Of a stretch of DNA of 64,000 bases, positions 36,881 to 47,983 are shown in pieces. A model generated the notes under the pieces. The model did not search any database. It was not told the origin of the DNA and saw nothing but the letters and a program-made list of their open reading frames with translations. Origin of the DNA: Obelidium mucronatum (Eukaryota > Chytridiomycota > Chytridiomycetes > Chytridiales > Chytriomycetaceae); the NCBI GenBank assembly GCA_025765595.1, contig JAIVFH010000010.1, positions 434,001 through 498,000 of the forward strand, in the 5' to 3' direction. Position 1 is the stretch's first letter. Each line of letters begins with the position of its first letter. Made by a program: the position numbers and the translations under genes.

Positions 36881-39800
36881 ATGGCCTCGCGACCGCCGCT
36901 GATCGGCCTTGGCAGCAGCGGCCACTCTGCGCACTCGCCGCCCGCGCAGCGCCACCAGTTGCCGGTGTCGTCGCAGCATTCGACGCAGTCGACTTCTTCC
37001 GCAAACACGCCGCACTCAAACCCGACCACAACCACGTCGCCGACGGCGTCGTCGCCCGGCGACGCAAAGAAGCTTTTTTCGCTCAAAAACATGTTCAAAG
37101 CGCCGCCGCCGCCGCCGAACCAAAGCCACAGCCACAGCCACAGTCCGCAGGCGTCGCTCGTGCCGCCGTCGTCGTCGGCGTTTGCGGCGCTGTTTCCGGA
37201 CTTGAAGAATGCCCCGAGGGCGCTGAAGCCGTCGGCGGACGACGAAGTCGAAGTGCTGGTTTGTGTGTTGTTTCACAGTGGATGTGGTCACTCAAACTGA
37301 CCACCCAAAAACAACTCAGTCAATCACTGTCCACTCATTCACCGAAAGCAAAACGATTAGCATCCTGCCGACAAGCGACGGGCTCATGATCCGCTTCGAG
37401 ATCTTCCGTGCCTTTGATATTCCCTATGCTGAAATGCAGCAAGGGACCTTCAGTCTGTTCAATTCAAAGCATTTCGGCGCATGTATGTACTTCTTCTTCA
37501 TCCGTTTCAGAATCTGAATTTGTAGACAATCTAACGAGCCGTGGATCAGCCGCCCCTGAATTAACCGATTACCGATCTCTATGAACTCTGTCGACACTCA
37601 CTTGTCCCGAATTTGATTATTATACCAGCAGGACAATCACGACACTCTGTTCATCAAGATATTGGTGCTGATGGCCATGATTCAGTCAGATCACAATCAC
37701 CATTCACGCATCAAAACCAAAACTGGCGCCTCTCACTATGCATTCGAATATCACCGAGGAAGAAGAGTTTATTCCTCGAAAAATAGTGGAAACTCCGACG
37801 ACTTCAGTCACCCACTTCATTCACACCCTGGAGGAGAGTTTCCGCTGCCAGCTGTGCCGATTCCCACATCAGATTCTATACATGATGATCCAATAGCCAC
37901 ATCTCTGACTGTGTTTGCTAATAAACCTCTGCCAGAAACACCTCTGCCAGAACCACCTCTGCCTCCCTTACCACCGACTGAACAGCGTGGAAGTTCATTT
38001 CCATCACCCCCAGGGAACTCTCTCACGTCCACTCACAAGGAAAAAACTCTTGAAACGGGCTACCCAGATTACAAAAGCACACCGCCGTGACTCGTCACCA
38101 ACAGAACTATTACCGTCCAGAACTATTACCGCCACCACCACCAGCAAGAGCACAAACACAAAAACAGCCACCGCGTCGCCGCCTTCGACAAACATTTGAA
38201 TACGAAAACCTCAAAGAAAACGTCAGAGTCTTTGGAATCCGACCGAGTCCATCCCGAATCATTGATAACCTCACTGAATATTTCCCTGAAATTATCCTCC
38301 TCAGTGACGAAGATGATGATGCCATTGAAAACAGCGATAATGATGATGAAGACACTATAAACAGAAAACGAGCCGAGAAACTAGAGCGGCCCGCGAGTGC
38401 ATCCGCTGTGTTGATGAAACGCGAGACTGTCCGGTTATTAAGGGATCATACTGTCCAGCAACAACAGAGAGAATCTGAGACCCTGGGGAGGTCACTTGGT
38501 AGGAGAGTCACGAAACTCGTGGGGGCTGTGAATGCGTGGAGTGGAACAGTGGAAAGGCGGCAGCAGCAGCAGCGAGTTCCGGGTAGTTTGAACGCATCTC
38601 CATATGCAACCTTGTCGAGGCTTGGAAACGAAAGCGCTGTCATCAAGGAAGAAGACGTATCACTACCAGCCGCAGCATCACAAGAAAAAGTTTTGAATCA
38701 GGAGCAAAACACTGACACCACCACCGACATACCTCAAGAAGAAGAGATTATCGAAGAGGAAGCCCAAGTTCCTTTCGGCGACTCGTTTTCAGACGCAGGC
38801 GGTGGCGAAGGCGAAGGCCCCCAGCGCCTCGTTTCAATTGAATGGAAACGGAAACTATCGGTACTCGGTTCCTCAGGAGGACTCTTTGTTTCAATTGATT
38901 CAAGTGGTTCAGACGATTCAACGGCGCCTGGAACTCTTGGAAGAAAGAGCACGAGCGGCGGCGAGGAATTAGCATCCACCGACCAACCCCCGCTGGTCCC
39001 TCGGAAGACCACGGGATCTATCGATTCGCTGTTACCCCCACTACTGACCAACAGGTCACGCAAGAGTTGGAAAGGGTATCGAGTTGTTTGCGATTCACCC
39101 ATGACGGATGCGGCTATGGATTCTTGGATCCCGGATGTCTCTGGTTCCGACAGCGAGAGCAATGACCAAACAGACGCATTCGATTACCCAAACGCTGCAG
39201 CCGCCGCCACCGTCGCCGCAGCTGCGGAGTCTATTGAAGTCCCAGACGTAGTCTCACCTCTCGAGAACCCGACAATAGCCAACCAACTACGAACCAACAC
39301 ATGGGGCCTCCCCAAACAAGTGAAATGGACGAAAGGACACATGATTGGACAAGGATCGTTTGGGAAAGTTTATTTTGGTGTCAATTTGTCGACGCAAGAA
39401 TTGATGGCAGTGAAGCAAGTTCAATTGGTGCCATTGAAAGTAGGGGCAGGTCCTGCGCTTGTGAATCGGAATCGTAAACTGTTGGATGCGTTGAATGTAG
39501 AGATTTCGTTGTTGCGGGAGCTGCAGCATCCGAATGTTGTGAATTATTTAGGTGAAGCGTTTTTTTTTCTCTTGTGGTTTGTCGGTCTGAGCTTCGACTT
39601 TTTTTTTCCCCCCTTGTATACAGGATTCGATGTCCACGAGAACCTGGTAAGCGTATTCCTAGAATACGTTGACGGCGGCTCCCTCGCCTCGATCCTCTCC
39701 CGTTTCGGTAAATTCGAATACGAAATGGCTCAATCCTTCACATGCCAAATCCTCTGCGGCCTCGAATACCTACACGACCGATGCATCATCCATCGCGACA

Positions 39801-40438
39801 TTAAAGGCGCCAATATCCTTGTGAATCATTTGGGGGTCGTTAAAATCGCTGACTTTGGGATCTCCAAGAAGAACGAATATAAATATCAACCGAATGCGCG
39901 GCTGTCGTTGCAAGGGACAGTGTATTGGATGGCGCCTGAGATTATGCTGAATCAGGGCGGCGCCGGCGGCGGCGGGGTTGGGTATAACTCGAAAGTAGAC
40001 ATTTGGTCGCTTGGATGTGTAGTGTATGAAATGTTGGAGGGGCATCATCCGTGGACTGGGTTCAATGAGATGCAAATCATGTGGAAGGTTGGGAAAGAGC
40101 ATCGAGCGCCGGAGTTGACGGATGAGTTGTCGGATGATGTCAAGTTGTTTTTGAAGCTCTGTTTTGCCTTGTATGTGGTTTTTTGTTTTTTCTATGTCTG
40201 GTTTTCTTGTTTCTGACGTTGTTTTTTTTTTTTTAAACTTATTTTATTACTTCTTTATAGTGAACCGGAAAACCGACCTTCAGCTAGAGAACTTTTGAGT
40301 TCGAATTTCGCAAATGTCGAGCCGCTTGACTTTAATTTTGAGTTTTGGCTTAAAACGGCACAAGCCCGGCGGGATTCTATGGATGACAATAATGACGACG
40401 ACGATGACATGTTTTCGAGTGACTGTGATTCAGAATAG
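36881..40438 (+). CDS. MAP kinase kinase kinase (Bck1/Ste11-type)
   Basis: The GC-rich first exon starts MASRPPLIGLGSSGHSAHSP and is Ser/Pro-rich. It is followed by a Ras-association-like segment (KTISILPTSDGLMIRFEIF, then DLYELCRHSLVPNLIIIPAG), a long disordered region, and the block VRVFGIRPSPSRIIDNLTEY that precedes kinase domains of Bck1-like MAPKKKs. The kinase domain (about 39.3-40.4 kb) has GQGSFGKVYFG, the VAIK-like Lys in MAVKQVQL, EYVDGGSLASIL, HRDIKGANIL, KIADFGISKK, GTVYWMAPEI and DIWSLGCVVYEML. Introns at about 39555-39624 and 40173-40260 restore the frame; the last exon ends in an acidic tail (DDNNDDDDDMFSSD). A one-base insertion at about 37572 breaks the frame before DLYELC. 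It would act at the top of a cell-wall or mating-type MAPK cascade. Confidence 0.88.
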
Positions 40439-40598
40439 AAAAAATAAAAATAATAATGCTTGATAATTTATGGTAGAAGACGCATGGAAACCTTGTAGTA
40501 GTTTATTCTTTGGCAACAATGGACCTTGTAAATCAGTGGGTGGCGGTATAATACACTTGTGCGATTTCTTTGATAAAAAGAGATCAACACAACAAAAG

Positions 40599-40670
40599 GG
40601 GCCCCACCGGGAATTGAACCCGGGGCCTCTCGCACCCAAAGCGAGAATCATACTACTAGACCATAGGGCC
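40599..40670 (-). tRNA. tRNA-Pro (anticodon TGG)
   Basis: A 72-nt cloverleaf without intron. The acceptor stem GGCCCTA pairs with TGGGGCC (one G-U). The anticodon stem CTCGC/GCGAG closes a TTTGGGT loop, giving anticodon TGG. The T arm carries GGTTCAATT. The gene is followed directly by TTTT, a Pol III stop. The B-box GGTTCAATTC is intact. Confidence 0.95.
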
Positions 40671-40672
40671 CC

Positions 40673-40992
40673 ATGATCGTTGAAGAAAACAGCACAATAC
40701 TTAACGCTAAAATAAAAAAGTATGTCTCCATATGGAGGTTACAGCCTTCAAATGTCGGCAAAAAAGACCCTCGTGTAAGCTTTCGATATTTGCTTGAATA
40801 CAACAATGTGTCAAAATTATTCAAGTTTCATCAATTGATACCGGGAATAGAGAAACGGCAGCCAAAAAAATTAGCTAAAAATTTTTAGCCATAGTAGTCA
40901 TTTCTGAAGTCGACGGCAAAGCAGCTGTACAAATACACTAAAAAATATTGTGATCCCATGCACTCGAGAAATTTTGTTTGTTTCAATTCCCC
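40673..40992. other. Spacer between tRNA and chitinase 2 promoter
   Basis: AT-rich; only one short plus-strand frame of 71 codons, with no recognisable features. No repeat or RNA structure noticed. Confidence 0.5.
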
Positions 40993-41060
40993 TGACGTTT
41001 CAGTTTCGCGCCATCAATCTGAAACGCAGTCACGTGTTCGGAGAGCCAGCTCTTTTAAAA
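40993..41060 (+). promoter_or_regulatory. Chitinase 2 promoter: TGACGT, GTCACGTG and TATA-like box
   Basis: TGACGT at 40993-40998 and GTCACGTG at 41029-41036 share the TGAC/GTCA half-sites seen before the other chitinases. A TTTTAAAA box at 41053-41060 lies about 43 nt before the ATG. Confidence 0.42.
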
Positions 41061-41102
41061 AGGAACCAGAATGAGGATTCAAGATTTCTGTCATAAATCG
41101 GA

Positions 41103-42799
41103 ATGCTTCTATCATACGTTCTCTCTGTATTTGCCGCAACACTGTCTGTTGTTGATGCAGCAGCGGTCGCTAAACCAAACAGAATCATTGGATACCATGG
41201 TAAACTTTGGGGCAGTTGCTTACATCTGAGCTGGAAAACTAATTGTCCATTCATTGCTATCAGAATCTTGGTACTTTTACGATCACGGAGATAAACCATT
41301 GACCTGTAAGTCTATTCTGTTTTTTTGCGAACCAACCAAAACTGAAACACCCATCCTTCCCTTACTGAAAAACAGTTACACCGGAAATGATCAAAAGCTA
41401 CACCCACCTCAACTACGCATTCGCCACGATCCACTACCACACGAAAACAGATCAATTCTACATTGGATTCACGGACGCCTGGGCCGATTACCAAGCCTGC
41501 GTGGGAACCAACTGCCCAACCGAATGCATCGCCGTCCCCGCCGCAAAGCAATGCAAAGGAGGCAAAGTATCTCTCGTCCCATACATTGGCGCCACTGGAA
41601 CCTGCCCAGACCCGGAATGCTACAACCCATCCGGCGCACCCGGTGCACCCCGGAAACCCCAATGCGAAGCCGTCATGGACCATTCCGACAACGGGGCCCC
41701 GCGCGACGCCAAAGGAAACCCAGTCATCTGTGGGAACTACGCGTACGTTCTAAACAAGGTCAAGAAACAAGCGCCTGGAATCAAGTATTTGATTTCGGTG
41801 GGTGGGTGGTATGACTCTAATTTGTTTTCGGCGGCGACGGAGCCAAAGTACATTGACAAGTTTGTGCAGTCTGTTGTCAAGTTTGTAGAGTTTTTTGGGT
41901 TCGATGGGGTTGATTTTGATTGGGAGTACCCTGGATGGGAGCATGGTGGGCAAGCGCCGTTTAAAGGGGGTGCTGCTGGGAAGGGAGATGCTGAGGAGAT
42001 GACGGACTGTTCTAAATCTACTTGTGCTTATGGAGCGCGCAAGAACGATATGGCAAAGTTCAATGCCATGGTTACCAAAGTCCGTGCTGGTTTGAAGGCG
42101 CTTGGAAAAACTAAATCTGGTGGCGAGTACCTGATTTCCATGGCTGCTCCAGCGGGGGTTGATAAAATGAACAAACTGGATATCAAAACCATCTGCAAGA
42201 ATCTCGATTTCATCAACATTATGACGTATGATATCCATGGAGAATGGGATTCCGTCACGAACCACCAAGCCCCGCTTTACGACAACACGCCAGAGAAGTT
42301 GAAGCCGACAAATGGTGTTCCAGTAACCTCTGTTGATGTTGCTGTGAACTACTGGATCAAGAATGGATGCCCTGCGAGTCAAATCGTTGTGGGTGTTCCC
42401 TTCTACGCGCATGCTTGGAAAGCTCCAGAGGGTAACGGCAAGCACGGCCTCTTTCAGCCAGGAACTCCATCATCAATCACCAAGCTCAACTACGTTGACC
42501 TTGCGGCTGATAAATCGATTGTCAATTACTGGGATGCCAAGGCTCAAGCCAGTTATGGATATTCAACTGCCCAAGGAGTCTTTTACTCTTACGATACCCC
42601 GAAAGCCATTTCAGCCAAGGTTGGGTATGGAGCAGAGAAGGGGCTTGGTGGGTTTATGGTTTGGCCTGTGGATGGAGACGACGCGAAGGGGACTTTGTTG
42701 AAAGCCTTGACGGGACCTGGAAGTAAACCTACAAAGCCAAAACCAACAAAGAAGACGACAACCAAAAAGGCTGTTGCTACAAAGAAACCATCTGCATAG
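41103..42799 (+). CDS. Secreted GH18 chitinase 2, catalytic domain only
   Basis: Exons 41103-41199, 41264-41305 and 41376-42799 give 520 residues. Signal peptide MLLSYVLSVFAATLSVVDA; the barrel starts RIIGYHESWYFYDHGDK. Catalytic motif FDGVDFDWEYPG, with SVGGWYDSNLFSAAT, MTYDIHGEWDSVTNHQ and GGFMVWPVDGDDAKG. Unlike chitinases 1 and 3 it has no chitin-binding module and ends in a short Lys/Thr/Pro tail (TKPKPTKKTTTKKAVATKK). It lacks the intron that chitinases 1 and 4 have before FY.GFTDA. The frame is intact. Without binding modules it probably acts on soluble or accessible chitin, or on the organism's own wall. Confidence 0.95.
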
Positions 42800-42977
42800 T
42801 TCTTTTGTTTTAATCTGTTGTTTCTGTTTGCATTTTGGAATAAATCCCTTTTTTTTCCTGGTGAATTTAGAGAACAATCTATAAGGTATCCCATAGTAAT
42901 CTTATTAGTAACAACTTCAAACAAACAAGAGAAACAAAAATAAAACCCCAAATTCAGTATGAGTGAAAAAAAACAAT

Positions 42978-44081
42978 TTACATCATTCCCAACACGGAAA
43001 CAAATACAATCCCAATCGCAGAGGCAACTCCATTGCCAAAGCCACTCGACGTCTTTGAAACTGTAGCAACACCACCAGCATTCTTTGTGTTGAAAAACGT
43101 GACCTTATTAAAGTTGTCACACGTAATAAAACTGTTGCGAGTTTTCAAAGCACCCTTGCAGGTAGTCCCAGAATAGTACGAGACAATGGCAGAACCGTTG
43201 GCAGCCTGAGTGTAAAGAAGGGACCCATCATCCCCATACTCATGACAGAAGTCCAACGCAAAGGCTCCTCTGGCAACAGGAGAAGGTGACTTGCATTCCT
43301 TGTCTGCGTACTTTTCCATGAATACGTATGGCTTGGTTCCGAAAACGGTCTTGGCTTGGTCCTCGAGGCTGTAAGCCAGTGGGTTCTCGTGACATGCAGT
43401 GGTCTTGACGGTTGTGCCTGCAGAATTCGAGGCGCATTGGGAGTCTGCCGTGCAAGGAATGTCACTGGCGGCTTGAATCAGGCGAGCCGGGGTTTTGCAC
43501 TGCGTGTCGGCGTAGACAACAGAGACGGAGAAGCTTGTGGCGGTTTCCAAGTAGGCCGTGGCTTGGTTTACGCATGTTGATCCTGGCTTTGTCAATGCTA
43601 TACCGGTCTTGGATTCGACAAAATTTGCACACTCTGTGTCTGAGTACTCGTCCCAGTACAGGTTGTTGCTGAAGTCGTTGTAGACGATACCCCAGCGGTC
43701 GTTGTTGAATGGACTTGGAACACATTGTTGTAGAGAGTACAGGCCGGAAGCGAGGCGGCCAGACTTGCAAGTGTTGGTGTTGTAGGTTTCAATGAATGCG
43801 ATAGAGGACGAGCTTGATATGTTCTTGGCATAGCTCGGAGGCAGCGAGATGGTGCCAGTAGTATTCAATCGCTCGTTAAAGCAGACTGTGGTTGTGGCGG
43901 TGGTCTCTTGCGCACTTGCTTTGCACAAAGCAGTGCCAAAGAGAATTGTAGCGGGGCAGGTTGCGACTGCACTCCCGCAAACAATCGCTTTGAGAAACTT
44001 GGAAGCTTCGTAGGTGCAATCACTTCCCTGGACAGTTGCGTTGAAGTAAGAAACGTAGGATGTGCATGGCAAAACGGACAT
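42978..44081 (-). CDS. Cys-rich repeat protein, probably GPI-anchored
   Basis: Single ORF of 367 residues with ATG at 44081. At least five diverged repeats share a Tyr-Cys pattern: YNTNTCKSGRLA, YSDTECANF, YADTQCKTPARL, YADKECKSPSPVA and YSGTTCKGALKT. They alternate with further cysteines (SLQQC, DIPC, LDFC, FITC) at similar spacing. Ser/Thr-rich with several N-glycosylation sites. The C-terminus is a small-residue stretch followed by a hydrophobic end (VASAIGIVFVSVLGMM), as in GPI-signal sequences. The N-terminus starts MSVLPCTSYVSYFNATVQGS and lacks a clear signal peptide, so an upstream exon may be missing. Convergent with chitinase 2. No known domain recognised; a wall or surface protein is inferred. 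Confidence 0.68.
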   Translation of the reverse strand: MSVLPCTSYVSYFNATVQGSDCTYEASKFLKAIVCGSAVATCPATILFGTALCKASAQETTATTTVCFNERLNTTGTISLPPSYAKNISSSSSIAFIETYNTNTCKSGRLASGLYSLQQCVPSPFNNDRWGIVYNDFSNNLYWDEYSDTECANFVESKTGIALTKPGSTCVNQATAYLETATSFSVSVVYADTQCKTPARLIQAASDIPCTADSQCASNSAGTTVKTTACHENPLAYSLEDQAKTVFGTKPYVFMEKYADKECKSPSPVARGAFALDFCHEYGDDGSLLYTQAANGSAIVSYYSGTTCKGALKTRNSFITCDNFNKVTFFNTKNAGGVATVSKTSSGFGNGVASAIGIVFVSVLGMM

Positions 44082-44353
44082 GGTCTTTCAGATAACAAAT
44101 TTTTCTGTTAGAGATAAATTCCAAATTGGGAATTTACAGCTGCGGCAAACGTTATGATTAAATAAGAACATGTTGGTAAATAGTTGCATTATTTTTTTAA
44201 TAAAGCCTCAAGAATAACCAGTAAAAGAGTAGTATGAGATTGGATACATGTCAAGCAAGCAGATTTATGTGATGGAACCCGATGGAACCGACTGACACGT
44301 TTTGCGTCATTCAAACGAAATCCCACACAAAAACTTGATCGAAAAAAACAAAC

Positions 44354-45347
44354 ATGCCCGTCAAACCACACCTCGCCACAACGCCGCCCTTATCCACCGA
44401 GCAGCAGCTCAAAGCACTCGACTCGGCGCTCGCGGCCGTCGCCAAGAAAAAGAAGGCGCGCGCCAACGTGACGCAGCTGACCAGCCACGAGCGCCGGCTC
44501 CTCGCCGCCAAGGCCGCGCTCGTCGACGCGTCCGCCGGCGGGCGGCCGCAGACGCTCACGCAGCGGCTTGCGCGCGTCGGCTTCAACGTGGGCGCGCGCC
44601 GGCACAGCGAGCTGGCGGCGCACGAGCCGGCGCCGTGCTTCGAGCAGGCGGCGCGCCTGGGCCTGGAAAACGTTACGTGCGGCGACCTGGCGCGCGACGT
44701 GCGGCGCGACCCGCTCTTTGGCGCCGTGGCTGCCGACGCCGAGGCCGACGCGGCGGACGATCTCCCGCTGCTTGCGACGAACGGCGCGGCCGCGGGCGAC
44801 GATGCGGAGCTGCAGAACGAGTTGGACGCGGAACTGGCGCGATTTGTGCTGTGTGCGGCGTCGCGTTTCTATTGGTCGTTTTGTCTGCGGAAACTGGTGG
44901 AAGCGAAAGATTACTGGCACTGTTCAGTGTGTGTCGAGTGTCAGCCGATCGCAACAACGCGTCACTGTGATTCATGCGCAACCTGCTTTACTCTCGATGA
45001 AGACGTGCTTCTGGATTTGGACCATCATGCCTCGTCAGCGTCTCTTTCCCTTTCAGGTATTCAACCGTCTTTGATGTGGTGTGGCAGAGTGTGGCGGGGA
45101 GGTGTGGTGAAGCATTGGCAATCCCAAAACAAAAGTGGAATCTGTGGGAATCCGTGTGCCCGTGTGAAGCAAAGCTCCCAAACGATATCTGAGATCTGGG
45201 TTCCTTTGATATTCCTGGCGAGTTCCTAACGATCGAAACCTTTTGAATTTTGTAGCAACGTGTCCACCCTGCAAAGAAAAGCAAGATCTACTACAAGCCA
45301 ATTCTCATCATCACACGCCCCTGAAAAAGAAACACAGTCACAAGTAG
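44354..45347 (+). CDS. Protein with C-terminal CxxC cluster, GC-rich 5' exon
   Basis: Exon 1 from the ATG at 44354; intron about 45057-45255; last exon 45256-45347. The first 480 nt are strikingly GC-rich and encode an Ala/Arg-rich, helical region (TEQQLKALDSALAAVAKKKK, RRLLAAKAALVDASAG). The C-terminal part has paired cysteines WHCSVCVECQPIATTRHCDS followed by CATC, and after the intron CPPC, which looks like a zinc-binding cluster, then a His/Lys tail. The intron between the two Cys groups is longer than usual here. I do not recognise the family; a zinc-binding nuclear or regulatory protein is a guess. An extra intron near 44845-44905 is possible. Confidence 0.55.
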
Positions 45348-45576
45348 ACTTCCGTCCTCCATGCCATTTTGTATACGTACCCCTTGCTCCCACCCTTATT
45401 TTTTTTTGCGGTCTCCAGAAAAAAGATTTTTGAAAGGAATCCAAACGTTTGTTTATTTTGCATTAGTATTGTTGATCCGTGCAGTGTTTTTTTTTCGAAT
45501 AAACCGGCATGATGTTTAAATGTGTTCCATTTTGGATTTCGAATCAAATTAAACTCAACTCAAAAAAAAAAGAGCA

Positions 45577-46357
45577 ATGGCTTTTGACCCACCGAATGGA
45601 AAAGCCCTCAATGCTCTCCGCCGCATGAAAGACCAAGCTTCATATGACGCCGAGTCAGTATACGCCATCTTGGACAAGGGCCTAGTCGCCCACGTTGGAT
45701 TCACGATCCCAGCATCACTCCAAGGCAGCGAGTACTTGGAAGACTGGCCGTGCGTCATCCCAATGGTCTACGGACGCATTGGAAACAGCATCTACCTGCA
45801 CGGATACGTTTCCGGCCGCTTGATGAAAGCTCTGGCTGGAAGCGGAGGAGATGAAGTGGGGCTTACGAAAGCGGCTATTACTGTGACGCTGTTGGATGGG
45901 TTGGTGATTGCCTGTTCGCCGTTCAATCATTCAATGAATTATCGGTCGGTTTGTGTTTTTGGGTATCCGGTGCTTGTTTCGGATCAGGAGGAGAAGGAGG
46001 CGGCGTTGCGGGCAATCACGGATCACGCGTTCAAGGCGGATCGGTGGGGGACTAGTAGAGCCACAAATAAGGTACTTTTGACGTCTTTCTTCTTTATCTT
46101 GGTATACTTGCTCATTCAAGTGTTGTTTCCAGACAGAGTATCAAACCACCAAAGTGATTCGAGTTGATATCGAAACTGCTAGTGTCAAGAGGCGATCGGG
46201 GCCAGTCAATGACGATGATGCAGACAAGGGAAACGAAGCGCATTTCGCTGGAGTGTTACCTATAGTAACGAAATTCGGAGCTGTTGAGCCAGCAGAATAC
46301 AATGTTGCACCCATTCCTGATTACATCAAGAAAATGGAAGGCGACGACGCCCAATAA
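45577..46357 (+). CDS. Pyridoxamine 5'-phosphate oxidase-like flavin-binding split-barrel protein
   Basis: Exons 45577-46071 and 46133-46357; a 61-nt intron joins NK to TEYQTTKVIRVDI in phase 0. The protein opens ALNALRRMKDQASYDAESVY and then has the fold-typical stretches VAHVGFTIP, CVIPMVYGRIGNSIYLHGYV, SGRLMKAL, VTLLDGLVIACSPFNHSMNY and SVCVFGYPVLVS, ending in the dimer strand FAGVLPIVTKFGAVEPA. This matches the FMN-binding split-barrel group annotated as flavin-nucleotide-binding or pyridoxamine-oxidase-like. The physiological substrate is unknown. Length (about 240 residues) is normal. Convergent with the FAD oxidoreductase, 24 nt apart. Confidence 0.83.
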
Positions 46358-46381
46358 AATTGAAAAAAAAATAAGAGGAGA

Positions 46382-47795
46382 TCATTTGTTTGTTGGATCA
46401 GTCCTTGGAATTCTGGTGGAACTTGGAAGAAAGCAGGATGGAAAGTTCCCACTCGGTTTTAAACCCAACATCATTTCGGCGACACTTTTACCTGAAAGGA
46501 AGCAACGCGCCATTCCGTGACCACAAAACCCAGCAATAATGAATTCCCCCTTTACGAAATCGTGGATTCCCTCCAAAGGACCGACATAAGGGAAATTTAT
46601 CTTCTGTCCAACCCATAATCCCTGACCATTCATGTTCAATAGCAAACTCAGAATCGCGCCCAAATCCTTCGAAATGTATCGGTAAATAATTCCGCAAAGC
46701 TTCTGATACTGTACTATTCAAAGAATCATCTCTATCACAACCAACATCCATATTTTCACTCAGGTATCGCATACCTCCCAGCACAACACGGCCATCCCCA
46801 CGACCACTTGCGTATTCATATCCTTCATTCATCATTAACGCGAATTCCCCATTCTTCCATTTGAGATTCGATGGAACCGGGGCCGTGCAAACAAGTTGAT
46901 TCCGAATTGGAGTGATTTGGATACTCGGCAAAATGGCAGACGTCCAAGCGTTGGTTGCATATACAATCTGTGACGTGGCAGTAAATAATCCCAAGGAAGT
47001 CTCCAGTGTGAATGCAGCGGAGGATGGCAAAGATGGATCCTCTGAATTCCTTCGATGGACTGCTGTTACATGACAATCAGGAAAGAAGAACACATTTCCC
47101 ATAGATATCGCCTTTTGTGCAATCGCTAGTGTGAGATTTGCAGGATGCACGCGCCAGTGTTTGTACAAGATCCCGCCGGCTTGAAATGCGTTGATTCTTT
47201 GATTCCAGTGCATTCGGCGACTTTTTCTGATTCAATGAATTCAGGGACCAGATCGTTTTCGTTTAGATAAGGCGCCCAGGATTCAGCGTCGCGGACAGCC
47301 TGTTCACGCTCGTCCTCAGATGCAAGGCCAGTTATGCTTCCGACTTCGAATGCGTGGAATAGCGGGTCTGGCGTGCCGCCCTCGGCCACGAACGCGTCGC
47401 AGAAGTGTTTCAGCGCGACGGCGTTATCGACGCCGAAGCGGCGCAGCTTCAGCGTCTCTTCTTCGACCTAGCGCCCGCGCGCCCGGACCCGCAGCCTCGA
47501 CGCCCAAGGCGGCGGCGACGCGCGCGGCGAGTTTCTCGAAGCCGCCGGCGAGGCGCGGCGCAACCAAGCCGCCGTTGCGGCCGGTGGCGCCGCCGGCGAT
47601 GCCGCGCGCGTCGAGGACGGCGACGGGCGTTGCTGGTGAGAGCGCCGCCACGTGGAAGGCCGTCGCCCAGCCAGAGAGGCCGCCGCCGACGATGGCGACG
47701 GCGAAAGTTTTAGCGGAAGAAGCGGCGACGCGGTCGGCGGGCAGCTCGTGCAGCCAGTAGGACGGAAGCGGGTTCTTTGCCAAGTCGGGACTCAT
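46382..47795 (-). CDS. FAD-dependent oxidoreductase of the DAO family (frameshifted)
   Basis: ATG at 47795 (MSPDLAKNPLPSYWLHELPA). The FAD-binding Rossmann motif is FAVAIVGGGLSGWATAFHVA, followed by GATGRNGGLVAPRLAGG. Later segments are ETLKLRRFGVDNAVALKHF, AGGILYKHWRVHPANLTLAI, TSQIVYATNAWTSAILP, IRNQLVCTAPVP, RVVLGGMRYLSENMDVG, WSGIMGWTEDKFP and GEFIIAGFCGHGMARCFLSG, the typical C-terminal glycine-rich FAD contact. Such enzymes oxidise amino acids or other amines. The frame changes three times: near 47470 in the GC-rich first 370 nt, about 47190 (one base missing) and about 46597 (one base extra). Each would restore a good DAO match if corrected, so sequence error is likelier than decay. 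Confidence 0.8.
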
Positions 47796-47983
47796 TAGAG
47801 AAATCAAAACAAACAAAAACATCCCAAAATCTGACAATCTTTAGTTCTCCTGCCAAACCCACACTGCTACTACACACGCAAATGTCTCAGAATAACCGCG
47901 ATCAGCCGTCTTGATATTCTTCGACTCTTCATGATGCATGATGCCATAACTGACGCCACTGGCGAGTGCGAAAACATTGAACA

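Noticed and set aside
36909..37205. Arg-rich ORFs in the GC-rich start of the MAPKKK
   Set aside because: Shadow frames of a GC-rich Ser/Pro exon; no start context and no domain.
44390..44920. Long minus-strand ORF of 176 codons
   Set aside because: Antisense of the GC-rich Ala/Arg exon of the Cys-cluster gene; GC-rich DNA lacks stops on all frames.
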